A DNA stretch of 64,000 nt from Paenibacillus sp. FSL R7-0204 (GCF_038002225.1 NZ_JBBOCA010000001.1:6386001-6450000), one strand, 5' to 3'. Counted from the stretch's first letter, positions 8,382 to 16,840 are shown. Program-made: numbers and translations. Notes: generated from the letters alone by a model not told the origin.

Positions 8382-8861
8382 ATGAATGTCCATGATTTTG
8401 AAGCCAACACCCTGCGGGGCCAGGAAGAATCACTCTCCAAGTACAAAGGCAAGGTTCTGCTCGTCGTGAATACAGCCAGCAAGTGCGGACTCACCCCGCA
8501 ATATAAGGGTCTCCAGGAAGTGTACGATAAATTCAAAGACCGCGGTTTTGAGATTCTGGGCTTCCCCAGCAATCAGTTTGCCGGACAGGAGCCGGGTGAG
8601 AGCGAGGATATTGCCGAGTTCTGTGAGATCAATTACGGTGTATCCTTCCCGATGTACGAGAAAATCAACGTCAAAGGTGCCGACGCCCATCCCCTGTTCA
8701 AGTATCTGTCCAAAGAGGCACCGGGAGTACTCGGCTCAAAGAGTATCAAATGGAACTTCACCAAGTTCCTGGTGGACCAGGAAGGCCGCGTACTGAAGCG
8801 GTTCGCCCCGCAGACAACACCGGATCAGATCGAAGAGGATATCGAGAAGCTGCTGCGCTAG
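8382..8861 (+). CDS. bsaA: Glutathione peroxidase-family thiol peroxidase
   Basis: 159 residues, ATG 8382 with GGGAGGAATC 5-6 bases upstream. Motifs are VVNTASKCGLTPQY (Cys in place of Sec), GFPSNQF and KWNFTKFLV (Trp-Asn-Phe of the catalytic set), in the order and spacing of bacterial Gpx/BsaA proteins. It detoxifies peroxides in the cytosol, usually with thioredoxin as reductant. Divergent from ohr and probably under the same organic-peroxide control. The symbol follows the B. subtilis homologue. Confidence 0.92.
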   Translation: MNVHDFEANTLRGQEESLSKYKGKVLLVVNTASKCGLTPQYKGLQEVYDKFKDRGFEILGFPSNQFAGQEPGESEDIAEFCEINYGVSFPMYEKINVKGADAHPLFKYLSKEAPGVLGSKSIKWNFTKFLVDQEGRVLKRFAPQTTPDQIEEDIEKLLR

Positions 8862-8877
8862 AGCCGGTTCAACAAAA

Positions 8878-8920
8878 ACACCCTTCATACCCGGATTAGT
8901 TCCGTATGAAGGGTGTTTTT
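8878..8920 (+). terminator. Terminator of gpx
   Basis: ACACCCTTCATAC and GTATGAAGGGTGT form a 13-bp stem with a 13-base loop, followed by TTTTTG, 16 bases past the gpx stop. Confidence 0.9.
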
Positions 8921-8926
8921 GGGTTC

Positions 8927-8969
8927 AAAAAAAGCTGAGATCCTTGAATCATCAAGGATCTCAGCTTTT
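8927..8969 (-). terminator. Terminator of the tRNA-Leu gene
   Basis: A 17-bp stem (AAAGCTGAGATCCTTGA with its complement, loop ATCA) sits just past the tRNA 3' end on the minus strand and is followed there by a T-run. It belongs to the disrupted tRNA gene. Confidence 0.8.
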
Positions 8970-8980
8970 ATGAAATAATA

Positions 8981-9038
8981 TGCGGTAGAGAGGACTCGAA
9001 CCTCCACGGGTATACACCCACTACCCCCTCAAGGTAGT
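8981..9038 (-). tRNA. 3' part of tRNA-Leu(GAG), integration site (att)
   Basis: Reading the minus strand from 9037, the anticodon stem CTACC, loop TTGAGGG (anticodon GAG), stem GGTAG, a long variable arm (GGGTGTATACCCG), the T arm GGAGG-TTCGAGT-CCTCT and the acceptor strand CTACCGC plus A are all present. The D arm and 5' acceptor strand are absent: upstream sequence diverges at 9039. This is the 3' remainder left when an element integrates in a tRNA gene. The tyrosine integrase follows 200 bases away. A complete tRNA should be restored at the other end of the element, which is not in the window. Confidence 0.85.
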
Positions 9039-9074
9039 GGGCTAGTTTGGATCAATTCAAATTAAATATGACGA

Positions 9075-9097
9075 AGCCCGTTGTAGCGGGCTTTTTG
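9075..9097 (+). terminator. Terminator-like hairpin at the element's left end
   Basis: AGCCCG-TTGTAG-CGGGCT followed by TTTTTG. It insulates the integrase region from upstream transcription. No gene lies between it and the tRNA remnant. Confidence 0.7.
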
Positions 9098-9240
9098 TAT
9101 TTGTTCATGTGTTCTAATTCGATTAATTATAATGGCTTTTGTTGAATTTGGTCAACAATTCGTCAACATGAATATTATAAAACCCATCATCCAAGGTAAG
9201 AATGATTAAAGGAAAGATACATACTAAGGATGGTGTAATA

Positions 9241-10407
9241 ATGGCAAGCATACAAAAACGCGGACCTAATTCTTACCTGCTTGTAGTCGAAGCAGGATAC
9301 AACGCTAAAGGTAAAAGGATTAAAAAAACTAAAACTATAAAATCTCGAACAAAGAAAGAAGCCGAAGCTGAACTTGCTCGTTTCATTGTTTTTGTAGAAA
9401 GCGGTATGTACAGAACCCCTGCAAAAATGTACTTGCCTGAATTCGTTGTAGAGTGGAAAACCAAATATGCACAGACTGAGCTTTCCCCTTTAACGTTGAA
9501 AACGTATAACTTTCACTTAGAAAATCACATTTTACCTGCACTTGGCCATCTCAAACTCGATGAAATTAAACCAATGCACATTTTGAGCTTACTGGAGGAT
9601 CTTCGTAAGCCTGGTGCAAGAAAAGACAATTCGAATGGAACATTATCAAGTGGAACAATCGAGTACATTTATCGAGTCATGAAGAATGTTTTCAGCCGTG
9701 CTAAGGATTGGAGTATTCTGACTCAAAGTCCTATGGCATCCATCAAAAAACCAAAGGTTACACAACAAAAATTAAAGTTTTATGATGAGCAGGAGGCTGC
9801 AGAAGTAATAACCTTACTTTATAAAGCACCTATTATGTGGAGACTATTCTGCATCTGTGCTATTCTCGGAGGATTTAGACGTGGGGAGTTACTAGCGCTC
9901 GAATGGTCGGAAGTAGATTTTGAAAACCATACTATTAAAATTAGTAAAAGCATCTCGCTGACAATAAAAAGTCAGGCAATTATTAAATTACCAAAGACAG
10001 ATGACTCCATAAGAACTGTTGATATGCCAGTTTGGTATATGGAAGAACTCAAAATTTATAAGGAGCGCTGTGATAAAGAACGTATTGCTTTGGGAGAAAA
10101 GTGGCTTGGTGGGGATAAGAATTACGTATTTCATGCCGGCTTCGGAAAACCTATTTATCACACACAACCAAGTAAATGGTGGAAAAACTTCGTAGAGAAG
10201 CATGAATTTAAGTATGTGCGTTTTCATGATTTAAGACACAGTTGTGCGACAATCTTATTAGAAAATGACGTGTCTTTAAAAGCAATTCAAGAGCGTTTAG
10301 GGCATTCCAAACAACAGGTTACTGCAGATCTTTATACTCATGTTTCAAAATTCTTGAGTCGGGAGACTGCGAATAAATTTAATAAACTAAATCCAAACAT
10401 TAAATAA
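9241..10407 (+). CDS. Tyrosine integrase of the tRNA-Leu element
   Basis: 388 residues from ATG 9241, with AAGGATGG 7-8 bases upstream; an earlier ATG at 9202 would add 13 residues. An N-terminal arm-binding domain (about 1-60, basic), a core-binding SAM-like domain (about 65-170) and a catalytic domain follow. The catalytic set is complete: Arg213 (GGFRRGE), Lys252 (LPKTDDS), His329-x-x-Arg332 (HDLRHS), His355 (LGHSK) and Tyr365 (DLYTHV). It is the usual type for temperate phages and ICEs of Bacillota integrating at tRNA genes. It is intact and has its own terminator. The partner excisionase may be the small HTH gene at 15194. Confidence 0.95.
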   Translation: MASIQKRGPNSYLLVVEAGYNAKGKRIKKTKTIKSRTKKEAEAELARFIVFVESGMYRTPAKMYLPEFVVEWKTKYAQTELSPLTLKTYNFHLENHILPALGHLKLDEIKPMHILSLLEDLRKPGARKDNSNGTLSSGTIEYIYRVMKNVFSRAKDWSILTQSPMASIKKPKVTQQKLKFYDEQEAAEVITLLYKAPIMWRLFCICAILGGFRRGELLALEWSEVDFENHTIKISKSISLTIKSQAIIKLPKTDDSIRTVDMPVWYMEELKIYKERCDKERIALGEKWLGGDKNYVFHAGFGKPIYHTQPSKWWKNFVEKHEFKYVRFHDLRHSCATILLENDVSLKAIQERLGHSKQQVTADLYTHVSKFLSRETANKFNKLNPNIK

Positions 10408-10461
10408 GCTAACTTCCATGCAACAGCACGTATAAACTACTACTTTAGTTAAAGGTAACAT

Positions 10462-10503
10462 AAAAAAGAGGGATCCTAGATAAGGAGTCCTCCCTCTTTT
10501 TTA
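10462..10503 (+). terminator. Terminator of the integrase gene
   Basis: AAAAAAGAGGGA ... TCCCTCTTTTTT stem, 55 bases past the integrase stop. The A-run and T-run make it potentially bidirectional, so it could also end the minus-strand fragment at 10537. Confidence 0.85.
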
Positions 10504-10536
10504 TTACAATCAAAAAAAGAATGTTATTCAGCTAGA

Positions 10537-10731
10537 CTAATAGAAATAAAGTTTTCCATTCTTAGTTACTATTATCGGTGGCCGCTCAATCTTAGAATAA
10601 GATATATTTTTGAAAATTTCGAAGTTTTCTTTAGTTAAGAAAAAAGGACCTTCTATTTTATTCCTATGCTCGTCTATGGTGCTACATGATGTCAAGATAG
10701 AGAGTTTGATATCTTTAAGGTGTGAAAATAA
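10537..10731 (-). pseudogene. C-terminal fragment of an unidentified gene
   Basis: An open minus-strand frame of 64 codons without a plausible start, ending in TAG. Its product reads like natural protein, with an ending such as IERPPIIVTKNGKLYFY. The frame is cut at about 10731, where composition changes abruptly to the GC-rich patch at 10740. I interpret it as the 3' end of a gene of the integrated element, truncated by a later rearrangement. No family recognised. Confidence 0.4.
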
Positions 10732-10739
10732 CTACAAAG

Positions 10740-10972
10740 TCCGTAGGCCACCCGGAGAACAGTTGGGGCAAAGCCCAAGCGAAGGCGCGGGAGGGGAACG
10801 AAGTTCCCTCCATTACTCAGTTGTGGATAAGAGCAAAGCCTGACGGTTATACACTGCTGCGGGTGTAAAGTTCTGCTGAGATTGATGAGGCAAGTAGTGA
10901 TTATGCAAATGGATGTAATGTTGCCCCCCTGCCGTGTCTCACGGGGACTACTGTACTCGTTGATATAAAATC
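10740..10972. other. GC-rich non-coding patch with local hairpins
   Basis: This stretch differs sharply in composition from both flanks and holds consecutive small stem-loops: TTGGGG-CAAA-gCCCAA (10764-10779) and GGAGGGGAAC-GAA-GTTCCCTCC (about 10791-10812). No credible gene. It looks like a fragment of a structured RNA or of an element end, but I could not identify it. Confidence 0.35.
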
Positions 10973-11460
10973 TCAGCCCAGGAAGATATGCTTCGTGTAG
11001 AGCTCGTCGATCCGATGCTTGAGGCGAATTTCCTCCGAGGAGGGAGGGACCGGTTGGTAATACTGGCTAGAGCGATTGAGGCTGAGCAGATCCGCCTGGA
11101 CCTGAATCGCCAGGCCAAGAGTGTCCCATTCGAGGAGGTGCAGACGCTCGTCCCGGGGGAGATTAGCGGCCAGATTTTTTTGAGCCACGATAATTGAGTA
11201 GGTGAGCTTGCCCAACTCGGCGTAGAGTTCTTCGATCTGCTGTTCGCATTTTTTTTCGTTTTTGTGATGCCCTTTCGGTCACCCACAAACAATTGAGACA
11301 GGTTCTGAGTGGCTCATTTTTCCAGCTATTCAGGACATTGGCATGAATCCCTGCTTCGGAAGCGATCTGAGATACGGATTTTTCTTCTTTTAGAATATCC
11401 AGCACGATCCGTGCTTTTTCTTCCGGTGTAAACGTTCTTCTCGGTGTCGGCACAACTAAG
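10973..11460 (-). pseudogene. IS3-family transposase remnant (orfA and start of orfB)
   Basis: The minus strand at 11453 starts MPTPRRTFTPEEKARIVLDI, an IS3 OrfA HTH domain. OrfA goes out of frame after about residue 45, around 11310. The OrfB N-terminus (SLNRSSQYYQPVPPSSEEI, about 11080-11030) is present in another frame but stops at 10973 before any catalytic DDE residue. It is therefore a frameshifted and 3'-truncated copy, unlike the intact IS3 at 24813. The next IS inserted just beyond its upstream side. Confidence 0.8.
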
Positions 11461-12014
11461 GATCTCCTTTTTAGCTGTCTAGTTTCTATGTAGCATTATA
11501 TACAAGCGTGTTGATTTCCCAAAAAAAGGGACAAAAAAGGCCGCCATTACGGGTAATGGTAAGTACGACCAAACCAAACCGAAATGAGGCGACCTCATGA
11601 ATAAATATACCCCATTCTTAGCCGTTTTCAAACAAGTACTAACACCGGAAGAAGTCCAAATGGTGACCGGACAGACCGAGGACTACGAGGATACAGCAAC
11701 CAAAATGACCGTCGAGTTGCTGCTCGATTACTTTGTCCAAGCCTGTTACCACAAATGGGACGGCTTCCGGCAAAGTGCCCGCTTAGGCCCAAGCGTTGAC
11801 TTGCCCGAGATTCATTACTCCACGTTTTCCGGCAAGGCCGGTGAAGTCCCTTACGACATCTTCAAACGTATCTTTCAAATGCTCGCCCAGAAATGTAACC
11901 GGCAAACCCGGCGGCACCTGAATCTGCCTAAAGATCTTCTGCTTATTGACTCTACGACGATTACGGCGGCAAACTCCCACATGTCTTGGGCTCCGTATAA
12001 AAAATTCAGAGGAG

Positions 12015-13607
12015 GTTACTACTTAGGTATCCATGAAAAAATATCTGCCATGTTCCACGTTCCGAAAAGGAGTTTTACTCTCCCTTGTCGAAAGAAAAAA
12101 AGACAAAACCCGGGAGGTGAATGAGGTATGGATGTTAGCCCACAGCAAGTCCTTCAGATCAGTAAAGGGGATCCTGAAATTGCAGGCTTCATCCAGATGC
12201 TCCTCGAACAGAATCAGCGCCTTCAACAAATCGTTGACGCACAGGCGAAAGAGATTCAAACGCTGAAAAAACGCGTGCATGAGTTGGAACGGCAACTCCA
12301 GCAGAAGAGTCATAACAGCAGCAAACCTCCATCCAGTGACGGGCTTCGCAAGCCTCCCAATCTGCGGACTCCTGGCGGTCCCAAAGGCGCACCGAAAGGC
12401 CATCCGGGGACGACGCTCCATGTTATCGACAATCCGGATGAAGTCGTGGTCTGCGAATTAACCACCTGCCCGGACTGTTTAGGCTCGCTCGCAGATGCCC
12501 CTTGTGTGGGGGAAGAACGGCGTCAAGAATTCGACCTTCCCGTGTCCCGCATCTGGACCACCGAGTTTCGTGCCGAGCAGCGCTATTGCGCTTGCTGCCA
12601 AAAAGTCCAGCGTGCAGCCTTCCCGTCCCACATCACTGCTCCGGCCCAATATGGCCCCCGGATGGCGGCGTGGACGGTGTATTTGCATGCCTTTCACTTT
12701 CTTCCGCTTCAGCGGATGGCTCAGCTCTTCGAGGACTGGACCACGTATCGGCCCAGCGAAGGTACCTTGCTTTCCTTTTTAGAGACCGCCCATGACCGGT
12801 TCGCTCCCATCGAAGAGCATATCCGTACCCAGTTGCATCAGAAAGTCAAAGTCCATGCGGATGAAACCGGGTGCCGGGTCGGCGGACGGACTCAGTGGAT
12901 GCATGTCATGTCCGACGAAACGTATACCTTGCTCCAGCTGCACGCCAAACGGGGAGCGCCTGCGATGAAGGACATCGGTTTTTTACCTACTTATACAGGG
13001 ACCGTCGTCCATGACTGCATGAAAGGATATTTTAATGAGAATCATAGCTATTCCCATGCCTTGTGTAATGCCCATTTGCTCCGGGAATGCATCGGGATCG
13101 CCGAGCATGACGGACATGAGTGGGCGAAGCAGATGAAGGATCTGCTGACGGAGGGCTGGACCCAGGCGCTGCGTTCCCGTCAAGCAGGGGTTCCTTTGGA
13201 GACGGAGGTCATTCAATCGTTTTGCAAACGGTACGACGCGATTCTCCAAACGGGCGAAGGTGAATGGTCGAAAGACTGGGTACGGGCCAAAACGTGTAAA
13301 AAAGGACGGGCCATTAAGAGCAGGGCCGGCAACTTGGGAGAACGCTTTTTGGTGTACAAAGAAGCGATTCTCAAGTTTCTTTGGTGTCCCGAAATTCCCT
13401 TTGATAACAACCAAGCCGAACGTGATCTCCGAATGGTCAAGGTCAAGCAAAAAGTCTCCGGTTCGTTTCGTACAGAAGCCGCGGCGCAATGGTTTGCCCG
13501 CTTACGGAGCGTCGTCTCCACCTACATTAAACAACAACTCCCTGTCCTTGCCTCGCTATCTCTTGCCTTTTCTGGTAACCCTGTTTTGAAGTGACCTAAG
13601 TAGTAAC
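12015..13607 (+). mobile_element. IS66-type insertion sequence nested in the IS4-type element
   Basis: Perfect 14-bp terminal inverted repeats GTTACTACTTAGGT (12015-12028 and 13594-13607), flanked by the 8-bp duplication CAGAGGAG (12007-12014 and 13608-13615). 8 bp is the usual IS66 duplication. It carries a single large transposase gene and no tnpA/tnpB accessory genes, as in the compact single-ORF IS66 subgroup. Confidence 0.95.
12128..13594 (+). CDS. IS66-family transposase
   Basis: 488 residues, ATG preceded by GGGAGGTGAATGAGGT. Features in order are a leucine-rich coiled coil (about 20-60), the KSHNSSKPPSSDG motif typical of IS66 TnpC, a zinc-binding region with CPDC and CACC, and the DDE catalytic domain (HADETGCRV, HDCMKGYF, NNQAERDLRMVKVKQKVSGSFR). 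The stop codon touches the right inverted repeat. It appears intact and therefore potentially active. Confidence 0.95.
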   Translation: MDVSPQQVLQISKGDPEIAGFIQMLLEQNQRLQQIVDAQAKEIQTLKKRVHELERQLQQKSHNSSKPPSSDGLRKPPNLRTPGGPKGAPKGHPGTTLHVIDNPDEVVVCELTTCPDCLGSLADAPCVGEERRQEFDLPVSRIWTTEFRAEQRYCACCQKVQRAAFPSHITAPAQYGPRMAAWTVYLHAFHFLPLQRMAQLFEDWTTYRPSEGTLLSFLETAHDRFAPIEEHIRTQLHQKVKVHADETGCRVGGRTQWMHVMSDETYTLLQLHAKRGAPAMKDIGFLPTYTGTVVHDCMKGYFNENHSYSHALCNAHLLRECIGIAEHDGHEWAKQMKDLLTEGWTQALRSRQAGVPLETEVIQSFCKRYDAILQTGEGEWSKDWVRAKTCKKGRAIKSRAGNLGERFLVYKEAILKFLWCPEIPFDNNQAERDLRMVKVKQKVSGSFRTEAAAQWFARLRSVVSTYIKQQLPVLASLSLAFSGNPVLK

Positions 13608-14416
13608 CAGAGGAGGCATTAAGCTGCATGTCGCTTTTTCGCATGGGCAGCGTTCTCCCGTGAAAGTGGTCGAGTCGATTGCCCGGCGCAATGACGCTCC
13701 ATTTGGAGAAGTCTTGGCCGATAAGGACTACCTTTTAGTCCAGGATCGAGCGTATGGAAAAATCGGTCGATTGGATCAATATGTGCAGCAAGGTCAGTCC
13801 TTTGTGATTCGTCTGAAAGACAATCTCCATTTGGTGATGCCGCGAAAGCTTCAGCGACCGGCGGAAGGAGATACCAAAATTGTACGCGATATCACCTGTT
13901 ATATTGGTCAAGGGAAATGCCAGTCCGCCCAGCGCCACCGCGTCGTTGAATTTGAAAATGACCGGGGTGAAGTCGTACGGGTCGTGACCGATTTGAGAAA
14001 AGAGTCCGCTCATGTGATCGCTGAAATCTACAAGGCCCGCTGGCAAATTGAAGTCTTTTTCCGCTGGATTAAACAGCATCTGAATGTGCCCTGTCTATTC
14101 GGAACGACCGAAAATGCGGTATATAGCCAGTTATATGTGGCCTTTTGTGTCTATGTGCTTTTAAAGTGCCTATACGATACCGTTCAACCTAAAGTCCCAA
14201 CCTTTGCTCAATTGACCTTTTGGGAATTTATGCAGTATTGGCGTATGTTTAATCTTCCGCTGGAGTGGCAGGTTCAGTTTAATCTGCTCAGGCGTAAAGG
14301 TCATCCTGGCATTTTGTCCCTCCCATAATATGGGTAATCAACACGCCTACATTATATAGAAGATTTATTGGAACCAAGCTAGTAAATAACGATTATAAAC
14401 TGATTTATTCAACAAA

Positions 14417-14465
14417 CAAAAAACACCAAGTATCGAATGTACAAACGACACTTGGTGCTTTTTTG
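14417..14465 (-). terminator. Terminator after the 59-residue gene
   Basis: CACCAAGT ... ACTTGGTG stem (14424-14457) with T-runs on both sides, so potentially bidirectional. On the minus strand it follows the small gene ending at 14489. Confidence 0.75.
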
Positions 14466-14488
14466 ATTTTAATGACATTTTTTATAAA

Positions 14489-14668
14489 TCACCAATCTTC
14501 CGTCAAATTCAATTCTCTTTTACAGATGTCACATTGCACATAAATAACCAAACCCAGGCTAGTTGGAGTGAACACATAAGAGAATTTCGCTCCTGTTACA
14601 TCAATAGGCTTACATGAATCCCATTCCTTTATCTTCTGTTTCATCTCCTCAGTAATTTCAAACAACAT
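14489..14668 (-). CDS. Small protein of unknown function, 59 residues
   Basis: ATG 14668 with GGAGGGG 5 bases upstream, TGA stop, and a good terminator downstream. The product starts MLFEITEEMKQKIKEW and ends with a Cys-x-x-Cys (QCDICKREL), giving three Cys in total, perhaps a small metal-binding protein. No family recognised. It shares strand with two other small genes to its right, which together look like cargo or control genes of the integrated element. Confidence 0.65.
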   Translation of the reverse strand: MLFEITEEMKQKIKEWDSCKPIDVTGAKFSYVFTPTSLGLVIYVQCDICKRELNLTEDW

Positions 14669-14817
14669 CTTATCCCCTCCATTATTTTTTAAAGTTCGTT
14701 TATTTAATAAATCTCTTAACGTTAAATGGTGTGTTGATTATTTAAACTTAAGCATACTTTATTTTAGTGGTTATATGCCCGTTTGAGTATCAATTGGTAC
14801 ATCTTGAAAAAAATATC

Positions 14818-14982
14818 TTATCGAGTGTTCTCATGAATCTTCAACAACTGATTCAAGACAAAAATCCTTTGAACTTTATCTTCAGCAAACATAAACATTT
14901 GCTTCTTATATTTGGATCCTAAGTATCGCTCATTTTTCTCATAAATGTTGAGTAATTGTGGATGTAGCTTATACATCATCAT
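14818..14982 (-). CDS. Possible small protein, 54 residues
   Basis: The frame starts with three consecutive ATG codons and encodes a basic, helical peptide (YKLHPQLLNIYEKNERYLGS ... KIHENTR). No clear ribosome-binding site is visible upstream, so expression is uncertain. The composition looks protein-like. Same strand as the flanking small genes. Unrecognised. Confidence 0.4.
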   Translation of the reverse strand: MMMYKLHPQLLNIYEKNERYLGSKYKKQMFMFAEDKVQRIFVLNQLLKIHENTR

Positions 14983-15137
14983 AATCCATTAATTAACAAT
15001 ACCCTTTATTCAAAAATACAGCTCCTATTATAATATTTTCTCCATCTTATAATTATTAATCCTGCCCTTTTAAGCACACTCTTAGCTTCTTATTAAAAAA
15101 TCTTTAAAGCGGGTTAATAACTGTCTAACTACAAAAT

Positions 15138-15173
15138 ACAAAGAGCTCTCCTAATTTTAGGAAAGCTCTTTGT
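15138..15173 (-). terminator. Terminator after the excisionase-like gene
   Basis: ACAAAGAGCT-TCCT pairs with AGGA-AGCTCTTTGT around a short loop, 21 bases past the stop at 15194, with a short T tract on the minus strand. Confidence 0.7.
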
Positions 15174-15193
15174 ACTTTAGTGGATTATGTTTA

Positions 15194-15367
15194 TTACCTT
15201 GAATTACACTGATCCTTAAGCCACTGTTCTACAATCTCGTCAATAAAAATTATTCTCCTCCGTATTCTCACATGAGGAATTTGTTTCTCTCTTACCATGG
15301 TATAAATACTATCAGTTGAGACATTCAAGTACTCAGCAATCTCATTAACAGTAAAAGTTTTATTCAC
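15194..15367 (-). CDS. Excisionase-like helix-turn-helix protein, 57 residues
   Basis: GTG start with AAGGAAGTG upstream. The sequence FTVNEIAEYLNVSTDSIYTM, followed by REKQIPHVRIRRRIIF, is the HTH_17/excisionase-family layout: a winged-helix MerR-like fold with the recognition helix after NVS and a basic wing. Such proteins act as recombination directionality factors or small regulators. It is on the opposite strand from the integrase at 9241, 5 kb away, but much of the gap is later insertion sequences. It could be the Xis of that integrase; the alternative is a stand-alone regulator. Confidence 0.75.
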   Translation of the reverse strand: MNKTFTVNEIAEYLNVSTDSIYTMVREKQIPHVRIRRRIIFIDEIVEQWLKDQCNSR

Positions 15368-15865
15368 GTAATATCACACTTCCTTTAAGCAAATTAATTT
15401 TTCTGTTAGAATGATGTTTGAATATTGTGGACATTCCTCTTGTCCGCGCCTGTTCCTCACAGGCCAAGACAGTTCCCGCTGTAATTACGCATCCCAAATG
15501 CGGTAAAATGACATGTTTATTTAGGCATGTCTAAAATTCGTAAATTTTATTACGTATAAGCAAATGTTCTTATCCGAGCATTTTATTAATCATCTTTAGT
15601 AAACTACACTTTGAGAGTATCTACTCATAGTGTTTTTTGATGAGTAAATTTATCAAATCACCAATCCAAATGTCTATTAGAGACTTTACACAAGTTAGTA
15701 TACCCATCTCAATTTCTTCATTAAAAATTCTCAGTTAAAGTGAGGGTATTAAAAGATTAATAAATAAATACTTAGTATTTTCAACCAAATTACTCAGTTT
15801 GACTGAGGAAAATCAACCCACTCTTTTATCTGATGTATGATTTTTATCAATGGTAATTAGTTTGG
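15368..15865. other. AT-rich intergenic region without a recognised gene
   Basis: 498 bases between the excisionase-like gene and the recombinase-associated gene. I see a small inverted repeat GACATG...CATGTC (about 15510-15531) and ACTCAGT...ACTGAGG-type short palindromes near 15792-15808, but no ORF with a start signal. Ends of the RIT-like element may lie here, since that type need not leave a target duplication. Confidence 0.4.
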
Positions 15866-16717
15866 ATGGTGATGAATTTGGTTAGTTATCGTAAGAATCG
15901 AAGTTATCATAGTAAATATCGAAGTGAACCAATTAAAAAAGCATCTCAATATTTACTGGCTGTTACTAATAAAGAAAAAGATACAATCAAAAATAATTTA
16001 AGAAGCATATTAACAAAATTAAACCATCAAGATGTACTAATGATTCAGAGCAACAAATCATTATGGGAGCAGTTAATGTTAAAATCGGACTACCATCTAA
16101 GACGGATTTTATGCAAAAAACTATTTAATTTAAATGAAAGCCACCTTATGGATGCACTTAGCTATTCTTCTGGCTCAGCTAACCAACTTTTCAGTAAAAC
16201 AGGGATTCCCGATCTTACAAGAGCCTTTCAAATTGGCATGCTTTTCGGGCACCCTTGGCAGATGCTAAATAAAAATACCCCCGATGAGTTATCTTACTCT
16301 TCTTTTTCAGAGTATTATTATCACGGGGTTGCTAAAAGGATCAACTTCAAGACATTAGGAAATGAAAAATCCAACGTAAAAAGTATCACCGGTTATGTTA
16401 TTACCGATCCCCAAAAGCTCTTCCGACAAGAGCTCACTCCGGTTACTGGACGTTGGGTTACTACATTTCCGGAAATGGATTATTTCGAATTCCATCTCAC
16501 TTCAGAGCTTTTATTAGATAAACAAACTCTAAAGAAAATCTTGAGCGTTTTTCCGGAAGCAAATGACGTTGTAGGAACCTATATCCCTTTTCGCCCACAG
16601 CATACAGCTTTATGGATTATGACTCAAAAGCCTGGAATGGAATCACAGTACAATAGAATAAAAAAAGAATTAGCTGAATACCGATATAAAACAGCCTTCT
16701 TATACACAAAATCATAA
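15866..16717 (+). CDS. Unknown protein upstream of the recombinase trio
   Basis: 283 residues, starting ATGGTGATG with only a weak ribosome-binding site; M3 at 15872 is an alternative. No signal peptide or membrane segment. The N-terminus is basic (YRKNRSYHSKYRSEPIKK), the middle is helical, and the C-terminus is mixed alpha/beta with FRPQHTALWIMTQKPG. I recognise no family. It is followed by its own terminator and then by three tyrosine recombinases on the same strand. It may be an accessory gene of that recombinase element; this is context only. Confidence 0.6.
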   Translation: MVMNLVSYRKNRSYHSKYRSEPIKKASQYLLAVTNKEKDTIKNNLRSILTKLNHQDVLMIQSNKSLWEQLMLKSDYHLRRILCKKLFNLNESHLMDALSYSSGSANQLFSKTGIPDLTRAFQIGMLFGHPWQMLNKNTPDELSYSSFSEYYYHGVAKRINFKTLGNEKSNVKSITGYVITDPQKLFRQELTPVTGRWVTTFPEMDYFEFHLTSELLLDKQTLKKILSVFPEANDVVGTYIPFRPQHTALWIMTQKPGMESQYNRIKKELAEYRYKTAFLYTKS

Positions 16718-16728
16718 TTAAAATTGTC

Positions 16729-16758
16729 GTCACCTCTCCTTAGGATAGGTGACTTTTC
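16729..16758 (+). terminator. Terminator after the 283-residue gene
   Basis: GTCACCT ... AGGTGAC stem followed by TTTTCTC, 12 bases past the stop. Confidence 0.75.
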
Positions 16759-16840
16759 TCATTCGGACTGAGATTTTTCAATATCCCTCTTATTAAGCAA
16801 ATACTGATATCAACAAACTACTTTAAGAGGGGATTTTAAA

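Larger units (their letters stand above)
11597..14328 (+). pseudogene. IS4-type transposase split by an IS66-type insertion
   Basis: The first part (11597-12014) ends at ...WAPYKKFRG and the second resumes at 13616 with GIKLHVAFSHGQRSPVKVV. Joining across one copy of the 8-bp duplication gives an in-frame protein of about 376 residues. The DDE-type residues are in IDSTTIT, LVQDRAYGK and YKARWQIEVFFRWIK. The gene would be intact without the insertion, so the interruption is recent. It is the same subgroup as the transposase at 21634, but clearly diverged from it. Confidence 0.9.
11494..14358 (+). mobile_element. IS4-type element, interrupted by an IS66-type element
   Basis: Target duplication CATTATATA lies at 11494-11502 and 14350-14358. 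The element proper is 11503-14349, with imperfect terminal repeats CAAGCGTGTTGATTTCCCA (left) and TAGGCGTGTTGATTACCCA (right, inverted). Subtracting the nested 1593-bp element and its duplicated 8 bp leaves about 1.25 kb, the same size class as the related copy at 21539. The 9-bp duplication and the Y-(2)-R-(3)-E-(6)-K transposase motif point to the IS4 family. Confidence 0.9.

Noticed and set aside
10610..10843. 77-codon plus-strand frame
   Set aside because: Crosses the composition break at about 10735, has no ribosome-binding site, and its first half is antisense to a more protein-like minus-strand frame.
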